NCBI RefSeq assembly: GCF_003991975.1
Contig: NZ_CP029822.1
Span: 1,240,001 to 1,304,000 of the forward strand
DNA: 64,000 nucleotides
Origin: Entomomonas moraniae
Lineage (GTDB): Bacteria; Pseudomonadota; Gammaproteobacteria; Pseudomonadales; Pseudomonadaceae
Direction: 5' to 3'
Under the pieces are notes generated by a model. That model ran no database searches and was not told the DNA's origin. It saw only the letters and a program-made list of their open reading frames with translations. Positions within the stretch are counted from its first letter, which is position 1. Each line of letters starts with the position of its first letter. The translations under genes and the position numbers were made by a program. Shown piece after piece: positions 10,758 through 21,356 of the stretch.

Positions 10758-12647
10758 ATGACATTTAGAAAAGATATTAATGGACTAAGAGCTATTGCAA
10801 TACTTGCAGTGATACTATTTCATTTTAAAATCAAAGGGTTTACAGGCGGTTTTGCAGGGGTAGATATTTTCTTTGTCATCTCTGGTTACTTAATGACAGC
10901 TATTATTTTCACTCGAATCCGGGGGGAAAAATTTTCGCTAGTAGACTTCTATATTTCACGAGCCAAACGTATTATTCCAGCACTGGCTGTGCTTTGTACA
11001 ATACTCATGGTATTAGGATTCGTCTATTTAGAACCTATCGAATATAGAGAGTTATTACGGTGTATAAAATCCAGTATTTTCTTCACTTCTAATCTCTACT
11101 TTAGCCACAAAACGGGCTATTTTGCTACCCCCATGCAAGAAAATTGGTTACTGCATACATGGTCACTATCTGTTGAATGGCAATTTTATATTATATACCC
11201 TATTGTTATAACCTTACTTTGCCGCTTCTTTAATGAAAATGTAGTCAAGACGTTATTATTAATAGTTGCTGCTTTTTCACTCATAGGTGCCAGTATTTAT
11301 GTTCATGAAAATCCTACGGCTACTTTCTATCTCTTACCTACCCGTGCATGGGAGATGATCGCAGGAGGAATTGTCTTTTTATTCCCACTGACATTAGGTA
11401 ATAAAACTCGAAGTACATTCGAGCTCTCAGGGCTTTTCTTAGTTATTTTTAGTATATTGTATTTCTCAGAGGGCGGGGATTGGCCAAGTTACCGAACCTT
11501 AGTACCCGTTATCGGAACAATGATGATCCTCTATGGTAATAGAGACTCCATAATTACTGGAAATATTATTGCACAATTTATAGGAAAAGTTTCTTATTCC
11601 GCGTATCTATGGCATTGGCCGATTGCTGTGTTTCTCTATTATTCTGGTTCATTAGATAATCCCACCTATATTGTAACAGGCATTGCCACCACATTTATCC
11701 TAGCAACTATCTCCTATTACTGTGCTGAACAGTTTTTCTTAAAAAGAAAAAACACACGACGCATAGCTATAATTAAATATCTGTCTGTTGTTATTATATT
11801 AGGTGGGATTGTTAGCCCAACCATTGCCTCCTATGTAAAAAAACACTATTACACTGATGAGACAGTGAAAACCAATCAGATAATACGTAAGAATTGCTCT
11901 CCTCCATCTGATGACGATTTTATTGATTGTAAATATGGCGAAGGCCAGCCCCAAGCCATCATCATCGGCGATAGCCATACCGATGCTATTTCAGAAACTA
12001 TGCGCCATGTAAATCCAGAGCAGACGATTGTATGGGCACGCCATGGATGTCCCACACTTGAAGATTTTCACTTCAAAAGTAAAAGCGAAACAGCTTATTG
12101 CCATAAACTTAACAGTAAAATATTTAACCAATTGGCAACACAGTATCCTAATGTACCTCTTTTTATCATCAATCGAGCCAGCTTATATCCAGATCCAATT
12201 GATTTAGGAGGTCATTTTGCAAGATTTGATGGCATCAATAATTATGACCGTCAAAAATACTTAGAGACTTACCGTAAAGCTTATTTAAATACTGTATGTA
12301 AGCTAACAAAACAAAGGCCTGTTTATATTATTAAACCGATTCCTGAAATGCGGACGGATGTTGTCAAAAGCTTAAAAATGCAAAAACATTTCACTAGCCA
12401 TGTCCTAGATATTACACTTCCAATAAAGCAATATTATGATCGCCAAGCATTTATACTTAAGATTATGGATGAGGCTAAAGAACAATGTGGTATCAAACTA
12501 TTAGACCCTACGCTTTTTTTATGCCCTGATGGTAAACTTTGTATAGGTTCAATCAATGGAGAATCTATCTATAACGATGATAATCATTTAAATAATAGAG
12601 GCAGTGCGCTCTTGTTTCCTTTATTCACACCGCTATTTAAGAAATAA
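10758..12647 (+). CDS. Membrane acyltransferase of the OafA/YrhL type with SGNH domain
   Basis: The 629-residue product opens with the Acyltransf_3 motif FRKDINGLRAIAIL, has about ten transmembrane helices up to residue 360 and carries the family segment HTWSLSVEWQFY. A soluble SGNH domain follows: IIGDSHTDA holds the serine, and DDNHLNNRG near the C-terminus holds the Asp/His pair. Such proteins O-acetylate O-antigen, peptidoglycan or other surface sugars, moving acetyl groups across the membrane. No polysaccharide genes flank it except the decayed acetyltransferase downstream. The substrate cannot be told from the sequence. Confidence 0.88.
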   Translation: MTFRKDINGLRAIAILAVILFHFKIKGFTGGFAGVDIFFVISGYLMTAIIFTRIRGEKFSLVDFYISRAKRIIPALAVLCTILMVLGFVYLEPIEYRELLRCIKSSIFFTSNLYFSHKTGYFATPMQENWLLHTWSLSVEWQFYIIYPIVITLLCRFFNENVVKTLLLIVAAFSLIGASIYVHENPTATFYLLPTRAWEMIAGGIVFLFPLTLGNKTRSTFELSGLFLVIFSILYFSEGGDWPSYRTLVPVIGTMMILYGNRDSIITGNIIAQFIGKVSYSAYLWHWPIAVFLYYSGSLDNPTYIVTGIATTFILATISYYCAEQFFLKRKNTRRIAIIKYLSVVIILGGIVSPTIASYVKKHYYTDETVKTNQIIRKNCSPPSDDDFIDCKYGEGQPQAIIIGDSHTDAISETMRHVNPEQTIVWARHGCPTLEDFHFKSKSETAYCHKLNSKIFNQLATQYPNVPLFIINRASLYPDPIDLGGHFARFDGINNYDRQKYLETYRKAYLNTVCKLTKQRPVYIIKPIPEMRTDVVKSLKMQKHFTSHVLDITLPIKQYYDRQAFILKIMDEAKEQCGIKLLDPTLFLCPDGKLCIGSINGESIYNDDNHLNNRGSALLFPLFTPLFKK

Positions 12648-12669
12648 CCTTAAGATTAAAAACAACACA

Positions 12670-12704
12670 GTAAACACTGTTCTAACGGTAAAGACAGTGT
12701 TTAC
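12670..12704 (+). terminator. Strong inverted repeat after the acyltransferase
   Basis: An 11-bp perfect stem (GTAAACACTGT with ACAGTGTTTAC) and a 13-base loop lie 23 bases after the acyltransferase stop. There is no T-run after it on the plus strand, so it may be an mRNA-stabilising or weak terminator structure. Confidence 0.45.
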
Positions 12705-12826
12705 CTTACCATGCAGTTGTTATATCGATTACTCACAACCATTCTATAACTAATATATAATAGCTTTTAATTTATTATTCATTTTATCTCCCCCTTTTTT
12801 TACTCAATACTAGATATGTAGGCAGT

Positions 12827-13530
12827 ATGTTATTTGATAAACATTAGAAGAAGTGGATTCGCAAACACAATTTTAAACTAACAAATAGAACAGTCGCTGT
12901 TAGTAAATACTCAACACTCCTAATGGAAGAACATGTATTACTCTCGGTCATCAAAAAATAAAAACATTACACGTAGTCTCTATTGGAGCTTATACTCATA
13001 TTCGTACTACAGGTCGCTTACATTTAGTTAAAAGTATAGGTCGTTTTTGTGCGATAAGTACTGATGCTTATATAGGCCATAAAAAATACACACACCCTTT
13101 AGATTGGGTTAGCTGTCATGGCATACAATACTCTGAGGAGTTCCCTCTAGTTTACACTCCACCTTTAAAACTAGCCACTATTGGTCATGATGTAATGATG
13201 GGAATAAACGCTATCGTCATGGAGGGCGTTAATGTTGGAACAGTTGCTATTATTGGTGCTCGCTCAGTTTTAGCAAAAGATATTCCGCCCTACGCTATTG
13301 TTGTAGGTAACCCAGCAAAAATTATTAGGTACCGTTTCCCTGAAGAAATCAGTCAAGGGCTATTGGAGAGTCAATGGTGGGATTACCCTATTGAGGTATT
13401 GAAAACATTACCTATGAACAAACCTGCGGAGTTCTTAAAAGAAATAAGTAACATACCAAGAGAAAAAGCACACTATCAAACGATCCAAATCACTCATAAC
13501 AAGTGTAGGCTACTCAATGAAAAAAACTGA
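12827..13530 (+). pseudogene. Decayed hexapeptide-repeat (CatB/WbbJ-like) acetyltransferase
   Basis: The 3' part (open from about 12921; first ATG only at 13195) encodes a typical left-handed beta-helix acetyltransferase: SIGAYTHIR, SIGRFCAIS, IGARSVLAKDIPPYAIVVGNPAK. The usual start is missing from that frame. A second frame starts at ATG 12827 with a plausible RBS, hits TAG at codon 7, continues as a protein-like stretch (KKWIRKHNFKLTNRTVAVSKY) and ends at a stop near 12963. A nonsense mutation plus a frameshift between about 12930 and 12965 would explain both. A 111-residue product from 13195 could still be made but would lack most of the helix. I infer a recently inactivated surface-sugar acetyltransferase. 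Confidence 0.75.
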
Positions 13531-13740
13531 CCATTTATCAAGGAATGAATAATAAATAAAAGCTCTTTTTAATTATAAAAAAAGCCATGGTGTTTTTTTA
13601 TTACAACCAAAAGTAGAATAGTCTATACCATCTATTGATTATTTGCTCTTAGAGTCTATAAAATCAATTTCTAAGCTATTTAGTATTAAATTAAGAAATT
13701 AGCTTAAATTTAAAATTAAAAACTATTAAAAGGAATATCA

Positions 13741-14292
13741 ATGACAAATCAACAAAGCTATACAGCCACAGCAAAGTTCATCCATTGGCTCATGGCATTT
13801 ATATGGATTTTTGTTTGGGTAATAGGAATGATAGCAGTTTATGGAAGAGAAATGTTCAATCCAAATCATGGTCTTACATCACTACACAAGGCAGTGGCTA
13901 GTACCCTGCTTGTTCTCATCATTATCCGTATTTTGTGGCGACTTACTCATACACCACCCGCACTGCCTAACACAATGAGTCAACATGCAAAACTAATGGC
14001 TAAACTAGGCCATATTGCTCTTTATCTATTTGCCTTACTGTGTTTACCTATCAGTGGTTGGCTCATGAGCTCTTTTGCAGGAAGACCCGTCCTACTAGCA
14101 GGTCTTTTAGAACTCCCGCCTCTAGCAAGTCCTAATCCACAGTATGCATCTATCGTCAAAGATATTCATGTTTATCTCGCTTGGTTTTGTGGATTACTGG
14201 TTGCGGGGCATATCCTTATCGCCTTAAAGCACCATTTTATTGATAAAGACAATATTCTTATGAGCATGGCGCCTAATCATAAGAAAAAATAA
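13741..14292 (+). CDS. Cytochrome b561 family protein
   Basis: The 183-residue product is a four-helix membrane protein with histidines placed for two b-type hemes: KFIHWLMA in helix 1, LHKAVAST before helix 2, GHIALY in helix 3 and VAGHILIALKHH in helix 4. Family members transfer electrons in the inner membrane, for example from quinol to superoxide. An AGGAATATC ribosome-binding site precedes the ATG. It converges on bpt with only 12 bases between stops. Confidence 0.9.
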   Translation: MTNQQSYTATAKFIHWLMAFIWIFVWVIGMIAVYGREMFNPNHGLTSLHKAVASTLLVLIIIRILWRLTHTPPALPNTMSQHAKLMAKLGHIALYLFALLCLPISGWLMSSFAGRPVLLAGLLELPPLASPNPQYASIVKDIHVYLAWFCGLLVAGHILIALKHHFIDKDNILMSMAPNHKKK

Positions 14293-14304
14293 CTCCCTAC
14301 TTGC

Positions 14305-15015
14305 TTAACTCATCTGAACCCATCGCTGATTAATGAATAACTCGATGGGTCTGTACTGCAATTTATAACTCATTTTACGACAATTTTTAATCCAATACCC
14401 TAATGACAAGTAATCAAGCCCTAGCCTTTGACACTCCTTAATCTGCCACAAAATGGCATACTGCCCTAAACTGCGCTTTACTTCATCTGGCTCAAAAAAA
14501 GTATAGACGGCAGAAAGATGATTTTCTAATGTATCAATAACAGCCACCGCTAATAACTTTTCTTTTTTTCGAAACTCATAGAATGAACAATATTCAGGAA
14601 CATCTACCAAAAAACTTTGATACTGCTCCCGTGTAGCAGGATACATATCACCATCACGGTGCCTTGTATTAATATAACGCTCATACAGATCAAAATGCTC
14701 ATCCGTATCACAAGGTATGACTTTTTGAATGATCAAATCTTGATTATTTCTTATCGCTCGCTTTTGCTGGCGATCAGGTACAAACTTTGCTACTACCACT
14801 CTGACAGGAACACAAGCATGGCAGTTTGCACAATGAGGTTGATAGATATAATGGCCACTTCGCCTAAACCCTAAATTTGAAAAATGGCTATATTGCTCTT
14901 TAGTTAAAACCAATTTAGGGTCTACAAAAACAGTCGATGCTTTTTGATTGACTAAGTAACTACAGGGATGAGCGTCTGCCATGTAAAGCGTAATATCAGA
15001 TAAGTCTTTTATCAT
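14305..15015 (-). CDS. bpt: Aspartate/glutamate leucyltransferase (Bpt/Ate)
   Basis: The 236-residue product has the N-terminal ATE domain with a cysteine pair in [13 protein letters not shown] and the C-terminal N-acyltransferase domain ([27 protein letters not shown]). Bacterial Bpt adds leucine from Leu-tRNA to proteins with N-terminal Asp or Glu, feeding the ClpS/ClpAP N-end rule pathway. Its ATG overlaps the aat stop by four bases. trxB-aat-bpt is the Pseudomonas order; infA and clpA, which follow there, are missing here. Confidence 0.94.
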   Translation of the reverse strand: MIKDLSDITLYMADAHPCSYLVNQKASTVFVDPKLVLTKEQYSHFSNLGFRRSGHYIYQPHCANCHACVPVRVVVAKFVPDRQQKRAIRNNQDLIIQKVIPCDTDEHFDLYERYINTRHRDGDMYPATREQYQSFLVDVPEYCSFYEFRKKEKLLAVAVIDTLENHLSAVYTFFEPDEVKRSLGQYAILWQIKECQRLGLDYLSLGYWIKNCRKMSYKLQYRPIELFINQRWVQMS

Positions 15016-15713
15016 CCTACCATCCCATCAGAATATTTCCAGTCAATAGAAATAGATTGATATTGGTAATCACGCAAATAACTAGCAAATACTTTTCGTG
15101 GTATTAAATCTGCACCAAGGCTTTGTAAATGACTGGTATGCATTTGACAATCAATTAATACAACACCTGCTTTTCTTAACTTATAAACTAACTGAATAAA
15201 ACCAAACTTAGAGGCATTCGTCACACGGCTAAACATCGACTCACCAAAAAACAAGCGGCCAATAAGCAGACCATACAAACCACCTACTAACTCCCCCTGT
15301 TGCCAAATCTCTACGGAATGAGCTAATCCTAACTCATGCAGTGTAAGATAAGCTTGACGCATATCGTCAGTAATCCATGTCAAATCCGTATAGTCTCTAG
15401 GTTGACTACACCCCTCAATGACAGCACTAAACTCTTGATCATAGGTCACATCAAACGTTGAAGCATTCAACAATCTACGCATACTACGAGAAACATGTAA
15501 CTGATCAGGAAATAAAACCATTCTCGGATCAGGCGACCACCACAAAATAGGATCTTCAGGATTAAACCATGGGAAACAACCATGCCTATAGGCTGCCTCT
15601 AAACGTGTAGGAGATAAGTCTCCCCCCATGGCTAATAACCCATCAGGCTCTGTTAGCGCCTGTTCTAAAGGCGGAAAAGTCAAGTCCTCATCCGACAATA
15701 GAGTCAACGACAT
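15012..15713 (-). CDS. aat: Leucyl/phenylalanyl-tRNA-protein transferase
   Basis: The product of about 233 residues has family hallmarks: [20 protein letters not shown] near the start, [18 protein letters not shown] and GESMF. It transfers Leu or Phe from tRNA to proteins with N-terminal Lys or Arg. I start at ATG 15713, where the product begins [11 protein letters not shown]; a 17-residue upstream extension overlaps trxB and is not family-like. It works with Bpt in the N-end rule pathway. Confidence 0.95.
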   Translation of the reverse strand: MSLTLLSDEDLTFPPLEQALTEPDGLLAMGGDLSPTRLEAAYRHGCFPWFNPEDPILWWSPDPRMVLFPDQLHVSRSMRRLLNASTFDVTYDQEFSAVIEGCSQPRDYTDLTWITDDMRQAYLTLHELGLAHSVEIWQQGELVGGLYGLLIGRLFFGESMFSRVTNASKFGFIQLVYKLRKAGVVLIDCQMHTSHLQSLGADLIPRKVFASYLRDYQYQSISIDWKYSDGMVG

Positions 15714-15718
15714 AATCT

Positions 15719-16687
<969 letters not shown>

Positions 16688-16865
16688 TTAATTGCGTCTA
16701 TTGTACAACATAAAACTATCTGATACCCCCCTATCAAAACTAATCATCGTAATTAATTTAATTAATGACCTTAGCACATAATAACTATTTCAGTTTACAA
16801 CCTTAAACGAGTTACAATGAAAAGAGTATCAAGCAATTATTTAAAACCAAGTAGAGAGATAAAAA

Positions 16866-17231
16866 ATGGCTACTGTTGAAATTACAAATGACAACTTTGA
16901 AAATATTATAGAGTCTAACGAAATTGTCATATTAGATTTTTGGGCTTCATGGTGTGGCCCTTGTCGCAACTTTGCCCCAACCTTTGAAAGCGCATCAGAG
17001 AAGCACCCTGATATTGTGTTTGGAAAAATTAATACAGAAGAACAAGAAGCACTCGCCAATAGCTTTAGCGTTCGTTCTATTCCGACGATTGCTGTCTTTC
17101 GTGAAAAGGTTGTTGTATATTTTGAGTCAGGCGCATTACCAGCAAATGCATTAGATGATCTAATTGCACAGGTTAAAGAACTGGATATGGAAAAAATCAA
17201 AGCAGAAATTGCAGCACAAAAAAATGACTAA
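16866..17231 (+). CDS. Thioredoxin family protein
   Basis: The 121-residue product has a thioredoxin fold with the classical redox site W-C-G-P-C near residue 35 and the cis-proline loop RSIPTI. A charged C-terminal tail (KELDMEKIKAEIAAQKND) extends it beyond a minimal thioredoxin. It is probably cytoplasmic, as no signal peptide is seen. It sits 6 bases before the rimB-like gene and is divergent from trxB. Confidence 0.93.
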   Translation: MATVEITNDNFENIIESNEIVILDFWASWCGPCRNFAPTFESASEKHPDIVFGKINTEEQEALANSFSVRSIPTIAVFREKVVVYFESGALPANALDDLIAQVKELDMEKIKAEIAAQKND

Positions 17232-17237
17232 TCATCA

Positions 17238-17696
17238 ATGAAAGAAGCTCCCTTTATTGTAGGACTTTATGAGTGGATCAGCCTACCAGAGCTTGGTGTA
17301 ATTGGGCTACGTGCAAAAATTGATACTGGAGCGAGCACCTCCAGTTTACACGCCACAGACATTGAAGTTTTTAATCGCAATAATAAAAAATGGGTTCGCT
17401 TTACAGCGCATATTGGAACACTCGTACAACGAGGCCATCGATGCGAAGCTCCCCTTGTCAGCACAAAAACTATAAAAAGCTCTAACGGCTTATCGCAAAG
17501 TCGTTATGTTATTACAACACAGCTGACGTTAGGTAATCATACATGGCCTGTAGAATTTACATTAGCATGCCGTAGAACAATGCAATACCGTGTTTTACTA
17601 GGTTCCAAAGCTTTAATTGATGGGGAAATTCTAGTCAATCCAGCGTTGAGCTATGTGCAGTCCAAACCCTCTTTTACGCTTTTGCCTCCAAACTAG
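17238..17696 (+). CDS. RimB-like retropepsin-type protease (COG4067)
   Basis: The 152-residue product carries the aspartyl-protease signature [10 protein letters not shown] near residue 28 and the family ending [17 protein letters not shown]. The family is often labelled ATP-dependent zinc protease, although the visible motif is retropepsin-like. In pseudomonads a homologue (RimB) is encoded with rimK and acts on the glutamate tail that RimK adds to ribosomal protein S6. Here rimK starts 14 bases downstream, so a joint role is likely. Confidence 0.85.
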   Translation: MKEAPFIVGLYEWISLPELGVIGLRAKIDTGASTSSLHATDIEVFNRNNKKWVRFTAHIGTLVQRGHRCEAPLVSTKTIKSSNGLSQSRYVITTQLTLGNHTWPVEFTLACRRTMQYRVLLGSKALIDGEILVNPALSYVQSKPSFTLLPPN

Positions 17697-17710
17697 CGGA
17701 TACCTACGTT

Positions 17711-18613
17711 ATGAAAATAGCCATTTTATCTCGCAACCCTGCATTATACTCAACCAAAAGGTTGATGGAGGCATGCACTTCAAGGGGACATGAGGTCATC
17801 GTTATAAACCCACTGCGCGCTTATATGAACATTACAAGCTTGCAGCCACAAGCTTTTTCTCAAGGGGAGATATTATCCAACATCGATGCAGTCATTCCAC
17901 GCATTGGTGCGTCCATTACATTTTATGGCTGTGCTTTACTGCGCCAATTTGAAATGATGAATGTGCTAGCACTTAATAGCTCTACGGCGATCAAAAAATC
18001 ACGTGATAAACTCCATTGCTTGCAACTATTATCCACCCAAGGCATCGACTTACCCATTACAGGATTTGCCCATTCACCTGATGACATCCCAAATCTCATA
18101 CAAATGGTGGGAGGAGCTCCTCTCGTCATAAAACTACTAGAGGGGACTCAAGGATTAGGTGTAGTACTGTGTGAAAACCAAAAAGCTGCTGAATCTGTAT
18201 TACAATCCTTCATGAAACTTAAACACCATATGATGGTACAAGAATACATAAAAGAAGCAGAAGGTGCTGATATCCGCTGTTTTGTAATCGGTGGTAAAGT
18301 GATTGCCGCCATGAAGCGTCAAGCAGAACCAGGAGAATTCCGCTCTAATCTGCACTGTGGCGGTGCAGCAGAACACGTTAAAATAACATCACAAGAGCGA
18401 GCAATCGCGATTAAAGCAACGAAAGTATTGGGTTTACAGGTTGCTGGGGTTGATATTTTACGTTCCAATCGTGGTCCACTCGTCATGGAAGTTAACTCCT
18501 CGCCAGGACTAGAAGGCATTGAAAACATAGCCCAACAAGATATTGCAAGTTTAATTATTCAATTCTTAGAAAATCGCTTTGCTCATCATAGAAAAGTGAA
18601 AATAACTGAATAA
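17711..18613 (+). CDS. rimK: Ribosomal protein S6--L-glutamate ligase RimK
   Basis: The 300-residue product is an ATP-grasp ligase. The N-terminal domain has [15 protein letters not shown] and [13 protein letters not shown]. The ATP-grasp core has [17 protein letters not shown] and the metal-binding end [14 protein letters not shown]. It adds glutamate residues to the C-terminus of ribosomal protein S6. The length matches E. coli RimK. It is the last gene of the trx-rimB-rimK run. Confidence 0.95.
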   Translation: MKIAILSRNPALYSTKRLMEACTSRGHEVIVINPLRAYMNITSLQPQAFSQGEILSNIDAVIPRIGASITFYGCALLRQFEMMNVLALNSSTAIKKSRDKLHCLQLLSTQGIDLPITGFAHSPDDIPNLIQMVGGAPLVIKLLEGTQGLGVVLCENQKAAESVLQSFMKLKHHMMVQEYIKEAEGADIRCFVIGGKVIAAMKRQAEPGEFRSNLHCGGAAEHVKITSQERAIAIKATKVLGLQVAGVDILRSNRGPLVMEVNSSPGLEGIENIAQQDIASLIIQFLENRFAHHRKVKITE

Positions 18614-18692
18614 ATACTTAATTTAACCATTCTATACATTGCAATAACGCTGTATTTTCTGTCAGTATATTCTTTTTCAAAAGGAGAAAAAT

Positions 18693-18845
18693 ATGAAAAA
18701 AATGCGTCGCGAACCAAGTAAAGCAAAACGTTTGGTCATGCAACCTCTCTTCCGCACGCGAACCCAAAAACCAGTCAAAGGAAAAGGCAGCTATAACCGA
18801 AAGGCCCCACATAACTACTATAATGGGGCTTTTTTTATAGCCTAA
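18693..18845 (+). CDS. arfA: Alternative ribosome-rescue factor A (ArfA)
   Basis: The short 50-codon frame starts at ATG 18693 behind an AAGGAG ribosome-binding site. The conserved ArfA core is clear: PLFRTRTQKPVKGKGSYNRK, which matches the Q/DPLFR.R...K.GKGSY.RK signature. ArfA recruits RF2 to release peptides from ribosomes stalled on mRNAs lacking stop codons, as backup to tmRNA. A hairpin with a T-run lies inside the last codons, before the stop, so transcription should end before the stop codon and give a non-stop mRNA. This is the known feedback: ArfA accumulates only when tmRNA fails. Confidence 0.93.
   Translation: MKKMRREPSKAKRLVMQPLFRTRTQKPVKGKGSYNRKAPHNYYNGAFFIA
18803..18837 (+). 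terminator. Terminator hairpin inside the arfA coding end
   Basis: GCCCCA and TGGGGC form a six-base stem at 18804-18829 followed by seven T residues. It lies entirely before the TAA at 18843, so terminated transcripts lack a stop codon. This fits known ArfA control in E. coli, where mRNA truncation keeps the protein under tmRNA control. Confidence 0.85.
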
Positions 18846-18956
18846 TAAATAAAAGCTCTACACTTTCTTTCCTTTCTTTAAGCTTACATTATTTAATCCC
18901 CTAAAGACTATTACATCATAAAAGAGTAAAATAAATAGAATATTTTTCTTTGTAAA

Positions 18957-20267
18957 ATGAGGCCACTCATGCTCTATCGTGCTACTTGCGCAGGTTTAAC
19001 ATTATCACTCTTTTTAACAGCTTGCTCTCAATCAGCAACCAATACGTATACTCAACCTGTCAATGTAACAGAAAAAAGCTCTCAACCTATGGTAAAGACT
19101 ACATCAGAAGAAGAGTTAATCGTTGATAATCCTAGCCAAAGCTTTAACGAGTGGCTAACTGAATTTAAAGCTTATGCAATAACAAAGGGCATCACCCCCC
19201 ATGTATTTGATCAGTCATTTCAAGGAATAACCCCAGATCCTGACGTAGTAAAAGCTGACCGCAGCCAACCAGAGTTTACCCGCCCCGTATGGGAATACTT
19301 AGACACAGCCGTTTCTAAGACAAGAATCAGTAATGGTAATAAGAAAATTCAAGAAAACAAAAAATTACTCGATGATATTGAACAAAACTACCATATCGAT
19401 CAAGAAGTCTTTATTGCCATATGGGGTATGGAAAGTGGTTATGGTGGTTTTACAGGCAACAAAAATGTCATTCGTTCCTTAGCTACTTTAGCTTATGAAG
19501 GTAGACGTAGTAAATTTGCAAAAGAACAACTCATTGCTGCTTTAAAAATATTACAAAATAAAGATGTTGAAGTAAAAGACATGAAAGGCTCATGGGCTGG
19601 GGCCATGGGGCAAACACAATTTATCCCCACCACTTATTTAGCGCTCGCCGTTGATTTTGATGGCGATGGACATAGAAATATTTGGACATCCATACCTGAT
19701 GCCCTAGCCTCTACTGCAAACTATTTGCAAACCTCAGGCTGGCAATATAAAGAAACATGGGGACATGAAGTAAAGTTACCTAAAAACTTTGACTACTCTC
19801 AGACAGATATATCCACAAAAAAATCAGTTTCTGAGTGGATAAATCATAGTGTCACACTTATCAACGGGCAACCTATTCCTAATACTGAGCAAAACCTACA
19901 AGCGGCTATTATTTTACCCGCAGGCGCTAATGGCCCTGCCTTTATTGTATATCGTAATTTCTTCGCCATTATGAAATACAATAACTCCACCTCATACGCT
20001 CTTGCCGTCAGCTTATTAGCCGACAACTTTAAAGGTAAACCAGGGCAAATCATACACAGTTGGCCTACCTCAGATAAACCGCTATCAAGAACGGAGCGAA
20101 AAGAATTACAAACTTTACTCGATCAACAAGGTTTTAGTGCAGGCCATGCCGATGGGATCATAGGTGCTAATACACGCCAAGCAATCAGAGGCTTTCAAAA
20201 AACAATAGGTGTTGCTGCTGATGGGTATCCAAGCCATAATTTACTGAATCAATTGCGTACTAAATAA
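18957..20267 (+). CDS. Lytic murein transglycosylase (MltB family) with peptidoglycan-binding domain
   Basis: The 436-residue product has a lipoprotein-type N-terminus (LSLFLTACSQSA, lipobox L-T-A-C), so it is likely an outer-membrane lipoprotein. An SLT_2/MltB domain follows (residues about 60-360), with the catalytic Glu in IWGMESGYGG and the segment WAGAMGQTQFIPTTY. A PG_binding_1 domain ends it (LLDQQGFSAGHADGIIGANT). It cleaves peptidoglycan to 1,6-anhydromuropeptides. ATG 18969 may be the true start, because AGG precedes it at good spacing whereas the first ATG has none. A DUF4186 gene starts at its last base. Confidence 0.92.
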   Translation: MRPLMLYRATCAGLTLSLFLTACSQSATNTYTQPVNVTEKSSQPMVKTTSEEELIVDNPSQSFNEWLTEFKAYAITKGITPHVFDQSFQGITPDPDVVKADRSQPEFTRPVWEYLDTAVSKTRISNGNKKIQENKKLLDDIEQNYHIDQEVFIAIWGMESGYGGFTGNKNVIRSLATLAYEGRRSKFAKEQLIAALKILQNKDVEVKDMKGSWAGAMGQTQFIPTTYLALAVDFDGDGHRNIWTSIPDALASTANYLQTSGWQYKETWGHEVKLPKNFDYSQTDISTKKSVSEWINHSVTLINGQPIPNTEQNLQAAIILPAGANGPAFIVYRNFFAIMKYNNSTSYALAVSLLADNFKGKPGQIIHSWPTSDKPLSRTERKELQTLLDQQGFSAGHADGIIGANTRQAIRGFQKTIGVAADGYPSHNLLNQLRTK

Positions 20268-20668
20268 TGGAGTTAGGTTCCCAGCTAGCCATATTATTTC
20301 AGAAACTTAGCCAATCAAAATTTCGCTCTAGCATTAAACTTAGTGAAAAAGACTATAGTTATCTGAAACTAAAAGGAAAGTCTGTCATCGCTAAACATGC
20401 CACTGAGTTTATTAGTCAGCGCTTAGCGCCTGCTCATCCCGTTAACGATGGGAAACAAACCCCTTGGAAAGGACATCCTGTTTTTGTTGCACAGCATGCT
20501 ACAGCAACCTGTTGCCGTAGTTGCTTACTGAAATGGCACAACATTCCTAAAGGTTTCGAGTTAACATCACCACAACAACAATATATTGTTCGCGTTATTA
20601 TGCTCTGGCTTAACCAAGAAAAATTTGAAATAAGAAAAAGTGTTAGCAAAAACTTATCCTTGTTATAA
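20267..20668 (+). CDS. DUF4186 family protein
   Basis: The 133-residue product shows the DUF4186 block: AKHATEFISQRLAPA, PWKGHPVFVAQHATATCCR and LLKWHNIPKG. The conserved His, Cys-Cys and Cys suggest metal or nucleic-acid binding, but no function is known to me. Its start overlaps the stop of the transglycosylase by one base (TAATG), suggesting coupled translation. Confidence 0.85.
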   Translation: MELGSQLAILFQKLSQSKFRSSIKLSEKDYSYLKLKGKSVIAKHATEFISQRLAPAHPVNDGKQTPWKGHPVFVAQHATATCCRSCLLKWHNIPKGFELTSPQQQYIVRVIMLWLNQEKFEIRKSVSKNLSLL

Positions 20669-20705
20669 TGACCAACTTTATTAAACACATCTCTAGGTTC
20701 ACACG

Positions 20706-21287
20706 GTGGATTTAAGCACATTTATTGCCCAATATGGCTATCTTGCAATTGCTCTAGGTTGTATGCTTGAAGGTGAAACGGTCGCGGTGCTGGGTGGCCT
20801 AGCAGCTAATACACAACTAAGTCTCCCCCTTGTATATTTAATGGCCTTTTTGGGTGGTTGGTTATGGGACTCTGTATTTTTTTTAATAGGTCATCATTAT
20901 GGTGCAGCCATCATTAAGCGATTTCCTAGATACAAAGGCAAAATTAAAAAAGCTGAATTAATCGTTCGTAAATATGACTTAATTGCAATTATCGGTTTAC
21001 GATTTCTCTATGGACTTAGAACTATTGGCCCTATGGCAATAGGTATCGCCAAAATCAATACACTACGATTTATTATCTGTAATGCAGTAGGTGCAGCCCT
21101 GTGGTCATCTATTTTTGTGACAATCGGCTACAGTGCAGGGAGAATATTTCAAGAAAAACTACAAAAGCTCGGCAATAATATAATCCCTCTTCTAATTGTT
21201 GCGGCGATAGTATTTACTGTTTTTTTCATTATTAGAACGCTGATTAGCAAACGACATCGACAAACAGAAAGTGACATTGATGATTAA
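20706..21287 (+). CDS. DedA family membrane protein
   Basis: The 193-residue product has four to five hydrophobic segments and DedA/SNARE-associated motifs: E-G-E near residue 22, GWLWDSVFFLIGHHYG, and RFLYGLRTIGPMAIG with its conserved arginines. DedA proteins are inner-membrane lipid flippase-like proteins needed for undecaprenyl-phosphate recycling or proton-motive balance. The likely start is GTG 20706, preceded by AGG. A bidirectional terminator follows. Confidence 0.9.
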   Translation: MDLSTFIAQYGYLAIALGCMLEGETVAVLGGLAANTQLSLPLVYLMAFLGGWLWDSVFFLIGHHYGAAIIKRFPRYKGKIKKAELIVRKYDLIAIIGLRFLYGLRTIGPMAIGIAKINTLRFIICNAVGAALWSSIFVTIGYSAGRIFQEKLQKLGNNIIPLLIVAAIVFTVFFIIRTLISKRHRQTESDIDD

Positions 21288-21298
21288 CTTTATAAATA

Positions 21299-21336
21299 AA
21301 AAGCTGGTGGATGTTCTTGGACATCAACCAGCTTTT
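21299..21336. terminator. Bidirectional terminator between dedA and the roadblock operon
   Basis: AAAAGCTGGT pairs perfectly with ACCAGCTTTT over 10 bp; GATGT and ACATC extend the stem above single mismatches. The A/T ends give T-runs on both strands. It separates two convergent transcription units. Confidence 0.85.
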
Positions 21337-21356
21337 ATTAATAACCAAAAGTACAA

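Noticed and set aside
13195-13530. Functional acetyltransferase of 111 residues
   Set aside because: The coding match extends far upstream of the first ATG without a start codon, so the short frame is best read as the end of a broken gene.
16841-17200. Minus-strand reading frame across the thioredoxin gene
   Set aside because: It is the shadow of a clear thioredoxin gene with a WCGPC site on the plus strand.
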